Origin: Synergistaceae bacterium | GTDB lineage: Bacteria; Synergistota; Synergistia; Synergistales; Aminobacteriaceae | Length of the DNA stretch: 64,000 nt | Reading direction: 5' to 3' | Assembly: GCA_017439345.1 (NCBI GenBank) | Contig: JAFSJJ010000005.1 | Location: forward strand, 1 to 64,000 | Notes under the pieces: generated by a model | What the model was told of the DNA's origin: nothing | Databases searched by the model: none | What the model saw: only the letters and a program-made list of their open reading frames with translations | Translations under genes and position numbers: made by a program | In this document: one piece after another, positions 17,605-26,558 of the stretch | Numbering within the stretch: position 1 is the stretch's first letter | Layout: each line of letters begins with the position of its first letter

Positions 17605-19095
17605 ATGTTCATCTTAAACGAAATTTGGACCTTCTTTGCAACGTATATATTGCAGCAAGCTCCGTATATGGTCGGCTTCTTGACGCTGCTTGGCTATTGC
17701 TTGATGGGTAAAAAATGGTATGACACACTTGCAGGTACTCTGAAGGCAATAATAGGAATGTTAATCTTGAATGCAGGTTCAGGCGGCTTAGTCGGCAACT
17801 TCCGTCCCATTCTTGCAGGTCTCAAGGAAAGATTTAATCTCACAGCCTGCGTTATTGACCCCTACTACGGACAGAACGCTGTTACAGCCGGAGTCGAAGA
17901 AGTTTTCGGCAAGGGCTTCTCTCAGGTTATGACGCTGTTATTAATTGCATTTATAGTTAATATATTGCTCGTACGCTTCAATAAAATCACGAAATGCAGA
18001 ACGTTATTCACGACAGGACATGTTCAGGTTCAGCAGGCAGCAACGGCTTACTGGTTAATCATGTTTGCATTACCGGCACTCAGAAACAATGATTTATATT
18101 TAATGATAGTCATGTCAGTAATTCTCGGCGCATATTGGGCAGTAGGTTCAAACTTGACAGTAAAACCCATGCAAGAATTAACGGACGGTGCAGGCTTTGC
18201 GATTGCTCATCAGCAGATGTTCGGAATCAGATTCGGCTATTGGCTGGCTGATAAATTATTCGGCGGCAAGGGCGGTAAACGTGAAGTCAAGAAAGTCGGA
18301 GATCTCGAAATGCCCGGCTTCTTCTCGATATTCAATGAAAATATGGTCTGTACTGCAATCTTGATGACTATATTCTTCGGAATAATCATGACAGTCATAG
18401 GCAAACCGTTCTTCGTAGCTAAAGGCCATATCAAAGAGAGCATGAATTTCGCGTTCTACTGCCTGAATACTTCGCTTCAGTTCGCAGTTTATCTCGCTAT
18501 CCTGCAATTAGGAGTCAGGACTTTCGTTACGGAATTAACTGCATCATTCCAGGGCATTGCAGATAAGTTATTACCGTCATCAATTCCTGGAGTTGACTGC
18601 GCAGTCTGCTACGGCTTCGGAGATTCAAACGCTGTTACATTCGGTTTCTTAGCAGGTTTAGTAGGACAGATTACAGCAATTTTGATTCTTATTTTCTCAG
18701 GTTCGCCGACTATCATAATTTGCGGATTCGTTCCTGTATTCTTTGATAACGCTACGATCGGACTTGTCGCCAACGAAAAGGGAGGACTCAAGGCCTGCTT
18801 AATCATTCCGTTTATATCAGGATTAATTCAGGTATTCGGAGCTGCGTTAATAGCCGGCTGGGTAGGACTTGCGAATTACGGCGGTTATCTTGGCATGTTC
18901 GACTGGGATACAGTATGGCCTGCATTCACATGGATTATGCATTATTCGGGCTATATCGGAGTTGCTATCGTTGTCGTAGTGCTTCTCGCTATTCCTCAGA
19001 TTGAGTACTTGATGGATCGCAAGGGCTATTTCTTAATCACAGAAGATTATGAAGCGTACAAGGCTTATATCGCTGAGAAAAAGAATAATAAATAA
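17605..19095 (+). CDS. ulaA: Ascorbate PTS EIIC permease
   Basis: A polytopic membrane permease (496 residues) of the SgaT/UlaA family, which takes up L-ascorbate coupled to phosphorylation. Recognisable parts are MVGFLTLLGYCLMGKKWYDT near the start, the family's internal GNFRPILAGLKERFNLTACVIDPYYGQNA, FTTGHVQVQQAATAYW and MQELTDGAGFAIAHQQMFG. An AAGGAAA site lies 10 bases before the ATG. Length and features are complete. The first 45-base gap after ulaC holds short repeats of ACGAAACTT of no evident meaning. Confidence 0.93.
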   Translation: MFILNEIWTFFATYILQQAPYMVGFLTLLGYCLMGKKWYDTLAGTLKAIIGMLILNAGSGGLVGNFRPILAGLKERFNLTACVIDPYYGQNAVTAGVEEVFGKGFSQVMTLLLIAFIVNILLVRFNKITKCRTLFTTGHVQVQQAATAYWLIMFALPALRNNDLYLMIVMSVILGAYWAVGSNLTVKPMQELTDGAGFAIAHQQMFGIRFGYWLADKLFGGKGGKREVKKVGDLEMPGFFSIFNENMVCTAILMTIFFGIIMTVIGKPFFVAKGHIKESMNFAFYCLNTSLQFAVYLAILQLGVRTFVTELTASFQGIADKLLPSSIPGVDCAVCYGFGDSNAVTFGFLAGLVGQITAILILIFSGSPTIIICGFVPVFFDNATIGLVANEKGGLKACLIIPFISGLIQVFGAALIAGWVGLANYGGYLGMFDWDTVWPAFTWIMHYSGYIGVAIVVVVLLAIPQIEYLMDRKGYFLITEDYEAYKAYIAEKKNNK

Positions 19096-19125
19096 ATAAT
19101 CTCGAAAGGACTTGAATTTTTTATT

Positions 19126-19434
19126 ATGGCAAAACTTGACGGAAAGAAATTATTAGCTTGCTGTGCCAACGGTGCTGGTTCATCGCTTCTTATGGAGAAC
19201 GCAATCAAGAAAGTCATGACCAGGAACAATATTAAACCCGCTGCAATAAGTCACTGTGCAGTCTCTGAGGGCAAGAGCGCGGCTTCAGGTTATGATGTAG
19301 TTCTGTGCGCTAAACCGTTCGCAAAAACTTTTGACGGCATTGACACTTCAAAGACTACGTTGATAACTCTGAAAAATGTCATGTCGGATAAAGAGATCGA
19401 GGCAGCACTGAAGGACGCAGGACTTCTTGACTAA
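19126..19434 (+). CDS. ulaB: Ascorbate PTS EIIB component
   Basis: A 102-residue PTS IIB protein of the lactose/SgaB fold. The P-loop LLACCANGAGSSLLME carries the phospho-cysteine (the second Cys of the ACCANG run by alignment with the C-G-N-G-x-G-S-S consensus). It transfers phosphate to ascorbate during uptake through UlaA. It lies 30 bases after ulaA and 8 bases before the HAD gene. Confidence 0.92.
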   Translation: MAKLDGKKLLACCANGAGSSLLMENAIKKVMTRNNIKPAAISHCAVSEGKSAASGYDVVLCAKPFAKTFDGIDTSKTTLITLKNVMSDKEIEAALKDAGLLD

Positions 19435-19442
19435 GTTTTTAT

Positions 19443-20132
19443 ATGCCGTACTCAGTTAAAAGCGTAATATTCGACATAGATAACACGCTTTATGATTTCG
19501 CGTATTACAACGGGATTGCGCTGGACAAGCTCAGAGAATACGCACATGAAAATTTTGCTTGGACTGCTGAAACTTTCGATGAGAAGCATTTAGCAGTTCA
19601 ACACGAAATTTATTCACAAATCGGATACAACGGAAGCTGCAGAGATAGAATGCTGCGTTATCAGAAAATGCTTGAACATTCTTCTCTGCCCCTCTTCCCG
19701 CACGCTGCAAAGATGTTCGAGCTTTACTGGTCTACGATGCTTGAGAACTTACAGCCTTATAACGGAGTTCGTGAAGTCCTTGAAGCCCTGAAGGAACGTG
19801 AACTCATCATAGGGATCGGATCTGACATGACTCCATATATTCAGGTTAAGAAGCTCGAGAAAATGAACGTCCTGCAATTTATCGACTTCATAGTAACCAG
19901 CGAAGAAGCAGGCGATGAGAAACCTTCACCAAAAGTATTTCAAATGTGTCTGGATAAGGCGGGCTGCTCAAAGTCTGAATGCCTATTTGTCGGTGATGAT
20001 CTCAAGAAAGATTACGAAGGCGCAGGAAATTTCGGGATGAGGGCTTTACTTATGAATCCGCACAATAAAGAGTTAAGCAATGACATTCAGCAAATAACTT
20101 CACTGACTCAGATTTTAGAGATGATTAATTAA
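19443..20132 (+). CDS. HAD-superfamily hydrolase
   Basis: A 229-residue HAD phosphatase. Motif I is FDIDNTLYDF (nucleophile Asp), motif II is the Ser/Thr near GIGSD, motif III is the Lys of EKPSP, and motif IV is FVGDDLKKDYEGA. A helical cap lies between motifs I and II (type C1). Such enzymes dephosphorylate small metabolites. Its position after ulaB suggests a role in sugar-phosphate handling, but this is only context. No strong ribosome-binding site is visible, consistent with translation coupled to ulaB. Confidence 0.85.
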   Translation: MPYSVKSVIFDIDNTLYDFAYYNGIALDKLREYAHENFAWTAETFDEKHLAVQHEIYSQIGYNGSCRDRMLRYQKMLEHSSLPLFPHAAKMFELYWSTMLENLQPYNGVREVLEALKERELIIGIGSDMTPYIQVKKLEKMNVLQFIDFIVTSEEAGDEKPSPKVFQMCLDKAGCSKSECLFVGDDLKKDYEGAGNFGMRALLMNPHNKELSNDIQQITSLTQILEMIN

Positions 20133-20134
20133 TC

Positions 20135-20764
20135 ATGAATATAGAAAATTTTGATTTATCGCACGTCCTTCCGTATGTTCCGGGAATAATTATATTTCTC
20201 GTAGGCTCTGTTCAGGTTGAGAACTGGCTCAAGAACCGCAAACTCAATAAACATTATCTGCGTGACGAAGCAAATATTTTTCACCCCGTTGTCATGATGT
20301 CCGGAGGAGCGTTATTAATTCTCTTGACACTCTTTGAGAACCAGAAGCGTGAAGTCGAAGCTATGACGTGCTTGACTATAATATTAATCGGTGCAGGAAT
20401 TAGCCTCTTATGGAATTATTTTTCTCTCAGGCAAAGAAATCTTCAAGTTATCGAAGCTGAGATAATCGACATTTTTACAAGACAGCTCTCTAAAGAAACT
20501 AAGATTTGGAAAGCCTCGAAGTTCACGTATTACCCGATTGTAAAGTACGAAATTGAAGGCCGTGAATACACCAGACAATGCAAGATTAACTCAAGCGGCA
20601 AGAATACTTTCAAGACAGGCGACAAAATGACGTTATATTATGATCCGTTAGATAAAGTCATTCTTGAGAAACATGCTCATATCGGATTATTAATTTCAGG
20701 GACAATAATTTTCATAATAGGGACTTTGGCAGGATTGAGCATTCTGTATCACGTAAGCAAATAA
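20135..20764 (+). CDS. DUF3592-like membrane protein
   Basis: A 209-residue protein with about four membrane segments (around residues 10-28, 48-66, 76-94 and 183-205). Between the last two is a domain of beta character (EAEIIDIFTRQ, YPIVKYEIEGREYT, FKTGDKMTLYYDP) that fits DUF3592. Function is unknown. It starts 2 bases after the HAD gene and ends just before a terminator, so it closes the ula transcription unit. No direct link to ascorbate use is evident. Confidence 0.7.
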   Translation: MNIENFDLSHVLPYVPGIIIFLVGSVQVENWLKNRKLNKHYLRDEANIFHPVVMMSGGALLILLTLFENQKREVEAMTCLTIILIGAGISLLWNYFSLRQRNLQVIEAEIIDIFTRQLSKETKIWKASKFTYYPIVKYEIEGREYTRQCKINSSGKNTFKTGDKMTLYYDPLDKVILEKHAHIGLLISGTIIFIIGTLAGLSILYHVSK

Positions 20765-20772
20765 ATCACAAA

Positions 20773-20814
20773 TGCAGGCCGTGAGACTCGCGACTCTGAC
20801 CTGCAAAAATTTTT
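20773..20814 (+). terminator. Rho-independent terminator after the ula operon
   Basis: TGCAGG (20773-20778) pairs with CCTGCA (20800-20805), followed by AAAATTTTT. It lies just after the DUF3592 stop and ahead of the convergent flavodoxin gene. Confidence 0.65.
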
Positions 20815-20815
20815 G

Positions 20816-21295
20816 TTACGCGTTAAGACTTTCGGCCCACTTCTTTAATTCGTCAACTGAAGTATTGCGCCTGAATAATTTCCCTTCTTTAATCACTGCA
20901 CCGGGAGCACTCGCTTTTAACCCTTTCACTGCTTCACCGAAACCGCTGCCCCCTGAAGTTGCGAACAATATAATTTTCTTGCCTGTGAAGTCATAGCTCT
21001 CAAGGAAAGTATTAATTATAGTCGGAGCTACGTACCACCAGATAGGGAAGCCAAGAAATATGGTGTCTACACCGTCAAGTTTCGCGTTCTTGTCAGCAAG
21101 GGCCGGACGTGATGATTTATCGCGCATTTCTACACTGCTTCGGGAGTTCGAGTTATTCCAGTTAAGATCCTGACTCGTATATTTCACAGCAGGTTTAATC
21201 TCGTAAAGTTCTGCTCCTGTTGCTTGAGCTAAATTCTTTGCTACACTTGCAGTTACTCCGCTGGCAGAAAAATATGCAACTAATTTATTACTCAT
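20816..21295 (-). CDS. Flavodoxin
   Basis: A 159-residue flavodoxin-like protein. The N-terminal MSNKLVAYFSASGVTASVAKNLAQATGA contains the FMN phosphate loop (SASGVTAS), and IFLGFPIWWYVAPTIINTF and IILFATSGGSGFGE match the flavin-binding loops of the subfamily often annotated as NAD(P)H-dependent flavodoxins. It probably acts as an electron carrier or flavin reductase in the cytoplasm. It starts 2 bases after the alcohol dehydrogenase gene, so the pair is probably an operon. Confidence 0.87.
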   Translation of the reverse strand: MSNKLVAYFSASGVTASVAKNLAQATGAELYEIKPAVKYTSQDLNWNNSNSRSSVEMRDKSSRPALADKNAKLDGVDTIFLGFPIWWYVAPTIINTFLESYDFTGKKIILFATSGGSGFGEAVKGLKASAPGAVIKEGKLFRRNTSVDELKKWAESLNA

Positions 21296-21297
21296 GA

Positions 21298-22464
21298 TTA
21301 CATGCTCTCCTTCAGAATATTAATTACTTCTTCACGGGTTAATTTCTTGTAGCCGCCTCCAAGTAAAAACGTAGCGTCCGCAATGCCTTCTAACATGTCA
21401 GGTGTTACGCCGAGTTCTTTAATGTTCATGACGACTCCTATTTCACGCATCCAGTTTTCAAGACACTTCAAGCCCTCGTTTGCAAGTTCTGAGTCAGTTT
21501 TGCCCTCAGGATTTACGCCCCAGACGTTGACTGCAAAGCGTGCGAACTTCTTTAACCCGTAGTTCATTATAGTCCTGTAATATGCGAGTGATACTGCTGA
21601 TAAAGTCATTCCGTGAGTAGCGTTCGTGTAAGCTCCTACTGCCTGGCCGATCATGTGAACTTCCCAGTCTGTTGACTTGCCTTTTGCTATTAAAGTATTC
21701 AATGCCCATGTTGCCGTCCACATGATATTGCTTCGAGCTTCGTAATCTTTAGGGTTCTTGACTGCAATTTTTGAACTCGTTATTAATGAACGCATTAAAC
21801 CTTCAGCTATATAATCAGAAGTATTGTCGTCTTGGTCTGATAAATATTGTTCGAGAATATGGCACATAATATCAAAGAAGCCTGCGACCATCTGATATTG
21901 AGGAACTGTGAAAGTGTAGACAGGATTCAGAATCGAAAACTTAGGGAAGACATTATCACCGAACACGTGGCCGATTTTGAGCTTCTGAGAGTGATTCGTT
22001 ATGACACTTCCGCCGTTCATTTCGCTGCCTGTTCCGACCATAGTTAAGACACAGCCGACGGGAATAATTTTATTGCTGACATCTTCCATTCGTAAAAAAT
22101 ATTTGTCCCAAGGATCTTCATCGCAGAACGTTGACACTGACACAGCCTTTGAATAATCGCAGACTGAGCCGCCGCCGACTGCAAGAATCAAATCAATGTT
22201 ATTCTCACGGGCAAGTTTGCAGCCTTCGTATAATTTCTCGACTGTAGGATTTGCCATGACTCCGGGAAGCTCGATTATATTTTTGCCGTTAGCCTTGAGA
22301 ATCTTCACGATCTCGTCATAGAGTCCGCTTTTCTTGACACTGCCTCCGCCGTAAGTTAATAAAATATTTCTGCCGTACTTGGGTAATTCCTGATTGAGGC
22401 CGTCTAATGCATTCTCACCGAAATATAAGCGCGTGGGATTGGAATAAACAAAGTCGCCTAACAT
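21298..22464 (-). CDS. Iron-containing alcohol dehydrogenase (BDH/YqhD-like)
   Basis: A 388-residue group III alcohol dehydrogenase. The NAD(P) region carries GGGSVCDYSKAV, preceded by LLTYGGGSVKKSG. Metal ligands are expected in GFFDIMCHILEQY and in HMIGQAVGAYTNATHG. Length and features agree with NAD(P)H-dependent butanol/aldehyde reductases, which reduce aldehydes to alcohols during fermentation. An AGGAGG site lies before the ATG. The flavodoxin gene follows immediately. The actual substrate cannot be read from the sequence. Confidence 0.92.
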   Translation of the reverse strand: MLGDFVYSNPTRLYFGENALDGLNQELPKYGRNILLTYGGGSVKKSGLYDEIVKILKANGKNIIELPGVMANPTVEKLYEGCKLARENNIDLILAVGGGSVCDYSKAVSVSTFCDEDPWDKYFLRMEDVSNKIIPVGCVLTMVGTGSEMNGGSVITNHSQKLKIGHVFGDNVFPKFSILNPVYTFTVPQYQMVAGFFDIMCHILEQYLSDQDDNTSDYIAEGLMRSLITSSKIAVKNPKDYEARSNIMWTATWALNTLIAKGKSTDWEVHMIGQAVGAYTNATHGMTLSAVSLAYYRTIMNYGLKKFARFAVNVWGVNPEGKTDSELANEGLKCLENWMREIGVVMNIKELGVTPDMLEGIADATFLLGGGYKKLTREEVINILKESM

Positions 22465-22792
22465 GAAAAATTTTCCTCCTGATTAATATATAGATAATTT
22501 AGTGTGCTTAATCATACAACATTCGAGTCAAGTTTAATGCAATTACTGCCGCTAAAATCTGAATGCCTGTTGCAGCATGACTCACCGGACGTTACTGATT
22601 ATAAACATGATAGATTATGCTATAATTCTCAACACTTTCATTTAATAACTAATAACATACTACCAGACAAATTAAAATTATCCTTGCTCGTATTCTTTTA
22701 TTGTCAAAAACTATCCGGCACTTATTACGCAATAATTCAGAGTGAGGAGTTCTTATATTTATTTAATTCATTCAGGGAGTGTTTATTTAGAT
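22465..22792. other. Intergenic region between adh and flagellin
   Basis: This 328-base AT-rich divergent intergenic region holds the ribosome-binding site of the dehydrogenase gene, an extended -10 promoter for the flagellin gene and a leader of about 160 bases. I see no RNA gene and no convincing sigma-28 (FliA-type) flagellin promoter in it. Confidence 0.5.
22618..22626 (+). promoter_or_regulatory. Extended -10 promoter upstream of flagellin
   Basis: The sequence TGC followed directly by a perfect TATAAT (22621-22626) is an extended -10 element. The -35 position is poor, as is common for such promoters. It would give a leader of about 160 bases before the flagellin ATG at 22793. Confidence 0.5.
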
Positions 22793-24082
22793 ATGGTCAT
22801 CAATAATAATATTTCGTCACTGATAGCGTATAACTCTCTTAATGCTGTAAATAAAAAGCTCCAGAAAAGTATTAATTCGCTCTCAACGGGACTCAGAATT
22901 AATAACTCTTCAGATGATGCGGCAGGCTTTGCTATAAGTGAGAAGATTCGCTCTCAGACATCAGGACTAGCAATCGCAATGAGAAATTCACAGGATGGAG
23001 TCTCGATGCTCCAGACGGCAGAAGGTGCGCTCGGCGATATTAATTCTATGCTTCAAAGAATGCGTGAACTTGCTGTTCAGGCCAGTAATGACTCGCTGAC
23101 TTCAAACGATAGAAATTATATTCAGCTTGAGATTAACGAGTTACGTGATCAGGTTAACAGAATCGCAGGGACAACTCAATTTAACAGGAAGCGCATTCTT
23201 GATGGCAGCTCAGGGGCGTTATGGTCATCGAGCGATTTGAACGTTAAGGCAAGAATTAACAGCGGCTTGACTTACAAAGACCAGTTCGGCCAGAATATAA
23301 GCAGTGAAGGCAATTACAGAATCGAAGTCAGCACAGAACCGTGCAAAGCTCAAGTTCAGACGAGCAGTATCATGAACGTATTGAAAACAGAAACTGACTA
23401 CGGCAAAGACGCAATCCCGGAAGAAATTACTGAAACTGTAAGAACTGTTCAGACTCAGACTGTTTACATGACCGAAGAACGTTTGAACGAGACAGTCATC
23501 ACAGAAGAAGAGCCTTATACGATATATATAAACGGTTCGGACTATGATAACTCTATACCTGTTGATAACGCAACTAACGCACTCAACGAGGAAGAAGTTG
23601 AAGAGATAAGAGCTAAATGGTTCTATGATGCAGGGAAGAACGCTTTACGAATTACCAGCAGCGGAACGTTTAACATAGCAGGCAGAGTTGATTCTGCGGG
23701 GAACTCTATCCCTACTAGAACAAGAATTCTTGTAGATCCAGGCCTTGAGGACGTAAATATTTTTTTGACTGACGTAGATATAGAATATTCACTAGGCCCG
23801 GCAATGGAAACTTCAGGCTCAAAAGTCAACGTTTATCTTTCAGGGACAAATAAATTACGAAGCTCAGGCTACTATAACTACAACGAACCTGCGGGCATTC
23901 AGTGCTTGAATATCGAAGGCTCTCCTGCATCGTTGACTATAAGCAGTGCTGACGGAGACGGCCAGACAACGGGAACTCTTGACGTAATGGGTGCAGGGTG
24001 CGGAGCTGGAATCGGAGGACCATGCACGTTTTCTAACAGCTTGATTTCTCAGGCAGACGGCAATACGGGCACTATATATTAA
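22793..24082 (+). CDS. Giant flagellin, N-terminal part (ends at frameshift)
   Basis: The N-terminal 429 residues of a flagellin. Residues 1-140 are a canonical D0/D1 rod: MVINNNISSLIAYNSL, NSLSTGLRINNSSDDAAGFAISEKIRSQ and MLQRMRELAVQASNDS. After residue about 190 the sequence leaves the flagellin family and becomes an adhesin-like module (ILVDPGLEDVNIFLTDVDIE, then GAGCGAGIGG). The frame ends at TAA 24080-24082, immediately after a (TA)3 tract, while the same domain continues in another frame. I chose ATG 22793 because flagellins begin exactly there. A frame open from 22742 adds 17 residues unlike any flagellin. As sequenced, this makes a truncated protein without the C-terminal D0/D1 needed for assembly. 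Confidence 0.85.
   Translation: MVINNNISSLIAYNSLNAVNKKLQKSINSLSTGLRINNSSDDAAGFAISEKIRSQTSGLAIAMRNSQDGVSMLQTAEGALGDINSMLQRMRELAVQASNDSLTSNDRNYIQLEINELRDQVNRIAGTTQFNRKRILDGSSGALWSSSDLNVKARINSGLTYKDQFGQNISSEGNYRIEVSTEPCKAQVQTSSIMNVLKTETDYGKDAIPEEITETVRTVQTQTVYMTEERLNETVITEEEPYTIYINGSDYDNSIPVDNATNALNEEEVEEIRAKWFYDAGKNALRITSSGTFNIAGRVDSAGNSIPTRTRILVDPGLEDVNIFLTDVDIEYSLGPAMETSGSKVNVYLSGTNKLRSSGYYNYNEPAGIQCLNIEGSPASLTISSADGDGQTTGTLDVMGAGCGAGIGGPCTFSNSLISQADGNTGTIY
24073..24078 (+). repeat. (TA)3 tract at the flagellin frameshift
   Basis: TATATA sits exactly where the reading frame is lost. Adding one TA unit would turn the early stop into an in-frame continuation reading ATA TAT ATT AAA GGC GGA. 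Removing two units would also restore the frame. Confidence 0.6.
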
Positions 24083-25952
24083 AGGCGGAACAATAAGAGC
24101 TCAAGGCAGCGATGACGGAGCAGGCATAGGCTCAGGAGGATGTTACGCAACTCCGCAATTTTTAGGGAAACCAGATCCAAAAGTTTTTGTCAGAATCGAC
24201 GGCGGTGATGTAACTGCAATAGGCGGAAGAATGGCAGCAGGTATAGGCAGCGGAAACGGCAGACGAAATTATAATTGCGTAAACAGCATAAGCATCACAG
24301 GGGGAACTGTCAACGCTCAGGGAGGTCAAGGCGGTGCAGCAGGAATCGGAGGAGGTTATCAAGGCAACAGCGGGCTTATATTAATAGACAATACTCAGGC
24401 AATAGGACGAGGCCAAAACGGTTTATTGGGCGGCAGTAATGACATGGTAATTTACAGCGAATTTGAACGCGACTTGAGACCAGATGTCCCTGACAAACCG
24501 CAAATCAATTATCAATCTACAGTGTATATTCCTGAAGTCGAGACATATTCGGTACAAGTTCAGACTTTTATAGATACTACACGGACAAGAAGAGTCACTC
24601 CTCCGCCGAGTCTTGAAAACGAACTTGAAAATGTAACGCTTAATCAGTCAAACGGAGTCGAGTCTCTCAGGGCTAACGGTCTTCCTGCCGGAACTTACAC
24701 GGTCAAGACTGCGGAAAGCTATAATAATGTTCAGGCAAATTTGACAGCTTCATACGGTTTTGCTTCGAGTCCTGATAATTTCTTGAGTATCGATGCAGGA
24801 GACAACGCGGGCTTAAGCAGCTTAATCAATAACGCAAATATCTTGTTTGAAGTTACAGATGTTGACGGCTCAAACGGTTTAGTTACACTTAGGGCAACGG
24901 CCAATATCTTGAATCCTGACGGCACTCAGACGAGGCATATTGTACGCGAAAATTTGACTCTCAGAGAAGGAGACTCAACGGCTTTAAGCGGCTTAAATCT
25001 CATGGGTGAAGGTGTTGACTTTGAAATAGAAAACGCATCACCAGCAGCAAGAATTAATCTTTCAAGCGGAGCAGCTCAAAATTTCTCAGTCGGCAATAAA
25101 TTCGTCTATAATCTTACGGCTAACGTAATTTCAGAATTCCCCCGTACAATTGAAATCTCAGGGACTCAAAATCCTGAATGGACTCTTAACTGGGGCAGTG
25201 ATGTAACCCGCGAACCTGTAAGATACGGCATTGATTCACTGTCAGTTACTAACTCTGAGCTTACATTCAGCAATTTTTATCTCAACGAGTCCGACGGCAC
25301 AGTTTACGAGGGCGATATAGTTCTTACTACTAACGATAATGCATTTCAGGACGGCAGTATCTTAGCTGAATTCGATGCTCTGAGAGACAATCCTGTAACT
25401 ACGAGTTATTACACATCTGCTGACGAAAGCACTAGATTAAGCGAAATTTCAGGCTTCTACAATTCTGACGGAGTGTTCATGCTCGCTAACCCTCAGACTT
25501 TGACGATAACACAGGGCAGCGGTCAGAGTGCTTCAATAACTATTTACTCCGGCGATACAATAGGGGATATCCGCGAGAAACTTAACGACGCAATAGCAAA
25601 TGGTCTCGGCCAAGCAAGATATACTGATTCAAATAATAATTTCGTGAGCTTCGTAACTGATGCCCAGAATCAGGGACTAGAGTCAGTTGCAGGGACGTTC
25701 GTAATTCGTTCAGCAATTCCAGGCCGAACCGGTGAACTGTCCTTTTCCGGTGATGAAGATTTATTAAATGCATTGGGATTAAATACGATTCAGGCTTCAA
25801 GCGAGAGCACTTACACAGCAAACGTATATGAAGCTCATTCGGGGAAACCTATAGCTCTTAACGTGAAATCTTATGATAATGAATTCCCGAGTCTTATTCC
25901 ACCTGAAATTGATATAAGAGTCGATGCCATAGCAGGACTTAAATCAACATAG
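24081..25952 (+). pseudogene. Giant flagellin, middle part (adhesin-like insert)
   Basis: The continuation of the flagellin in the other frame, about 620 residues up to an amber codon at 25950-25952. It opens with a Gly-rich repeat module: IKGGTIRAQG, DDGAGIGSGGC, GRMAAGIGSGNG, ISITGGTVNAQGG, AAGIGGGYQG. This is the GAGIGGG beta-helix style seen in adhesins of gut bacteria. Further on, several beta-rich segments resemble flagellin D2/hook-IN modules (for example FRSAIPGRTGELSFSG-like text and ESTYTANVYEAHSGKPIAL). An internal ATG at 24231 is in frame, but I see no reason to think translation starts there. Confidence 0.75.
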
Positions 25953-26420
25953 AACGAAAGCACTAAGGCATTCATGTTAGTCAAAGATAATTCTGATTCA
26001 TACTCTGCAATAGTTCACCTGAAAGACAACACTACGATTTTGCAGACAGGAGCAAATAACGGCGAAGACTTTATGATTCAATTAGGAGACACATCGAGCT
26101 TTGCACTTGGAATCGATAGCGTTAATCTTTTAACCCGCGAAACTGCCTCACGTTCAATAACGATTCTTGACAGAGCAATAAACAGGGTATCGACTCAGCG
26201 TGCCAAAATCGGAGCATATAATAACGCACTTGAATACACTATAGAAAATCTCACGAACGAGAATATGAATTTAACTGCTGCTGACTCAAGAATTCATGAC
26301 GCTGATATGGCTCTAGAGATGATGAACTTTGTCAAATATCAAATCTTGAATCAGTCCGGGACATCAATGCTTGCTCAGGCTAATAATCTGCCTCAGTCAG
26401 TGTTGAGTCTAATGCAGTAA
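25953..26420 (+). pseudogene. Giant flagellin, C-terminal D1/D0 part
   Basis: This stretch is in the same frame as the preceding part but after an amber codon (TAG 25950-25952). It encodes the canonical flagellin C-terminus: ITILDRAINRVSTQRAKIGAYNNALE, ENLTNENMNLTAADSRIHDADMALEMM and the final MLAQANNLPQSVLSLMQ. With both lesions repaired, the three parts make one flagellin of about 1,200 residues. TAG is an ordinary stop elsewhere in the window (ulaG), so recoding is unlikely. Conservation of the D0/D1 termini suggests that the lesions are recent, reversible, or errors. Confidence 0.8.
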
Positions 26421-26512
26421 GTGAAAATTTCTGAATCTGTGAGAAAAATAGATTACAGGAGTTAAATAGAGGCCGGTATAAAAACGTTGAGTTCTTGCTT
26501 TAATAAAAAATT

Positions 26513-26534
26513 GCCCCGCCGGTTATGGCGGAGC
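26513..26534 (-). terminator. Terminator of the Synergist-CTERM gene
   Basis: GCCCCGCC (26513-26520) pairs at 7 of 8 positions with GGCGGAGC (26527-26534) around a six-base loop. Read on the minus strand, the hairpin is followed by AATTTTTTATT. It lies 25 bases after the stop of the large surface-protein gene. Confidence 0.8.
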
Positions 26535-26558
26535 GTTCATTATTTCGTGATTGAGATA

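Noticed and set aside
22504-22806. A 100-residue open frame upstream of the flagellin gene
   Set aside because: It has no ribosome-binding site, overlaps the flagellin start in another frame, and its composition is not protein-like. The flagellin itself begins at ATG 22793.
25950-25952. Recoding of TAG (for example pyrrolysine) in the flagellin gene
   Set aside because: TAG ends ulaG and other genes normally, and no recoding machinery or TAG-rich genes are seen in the window.
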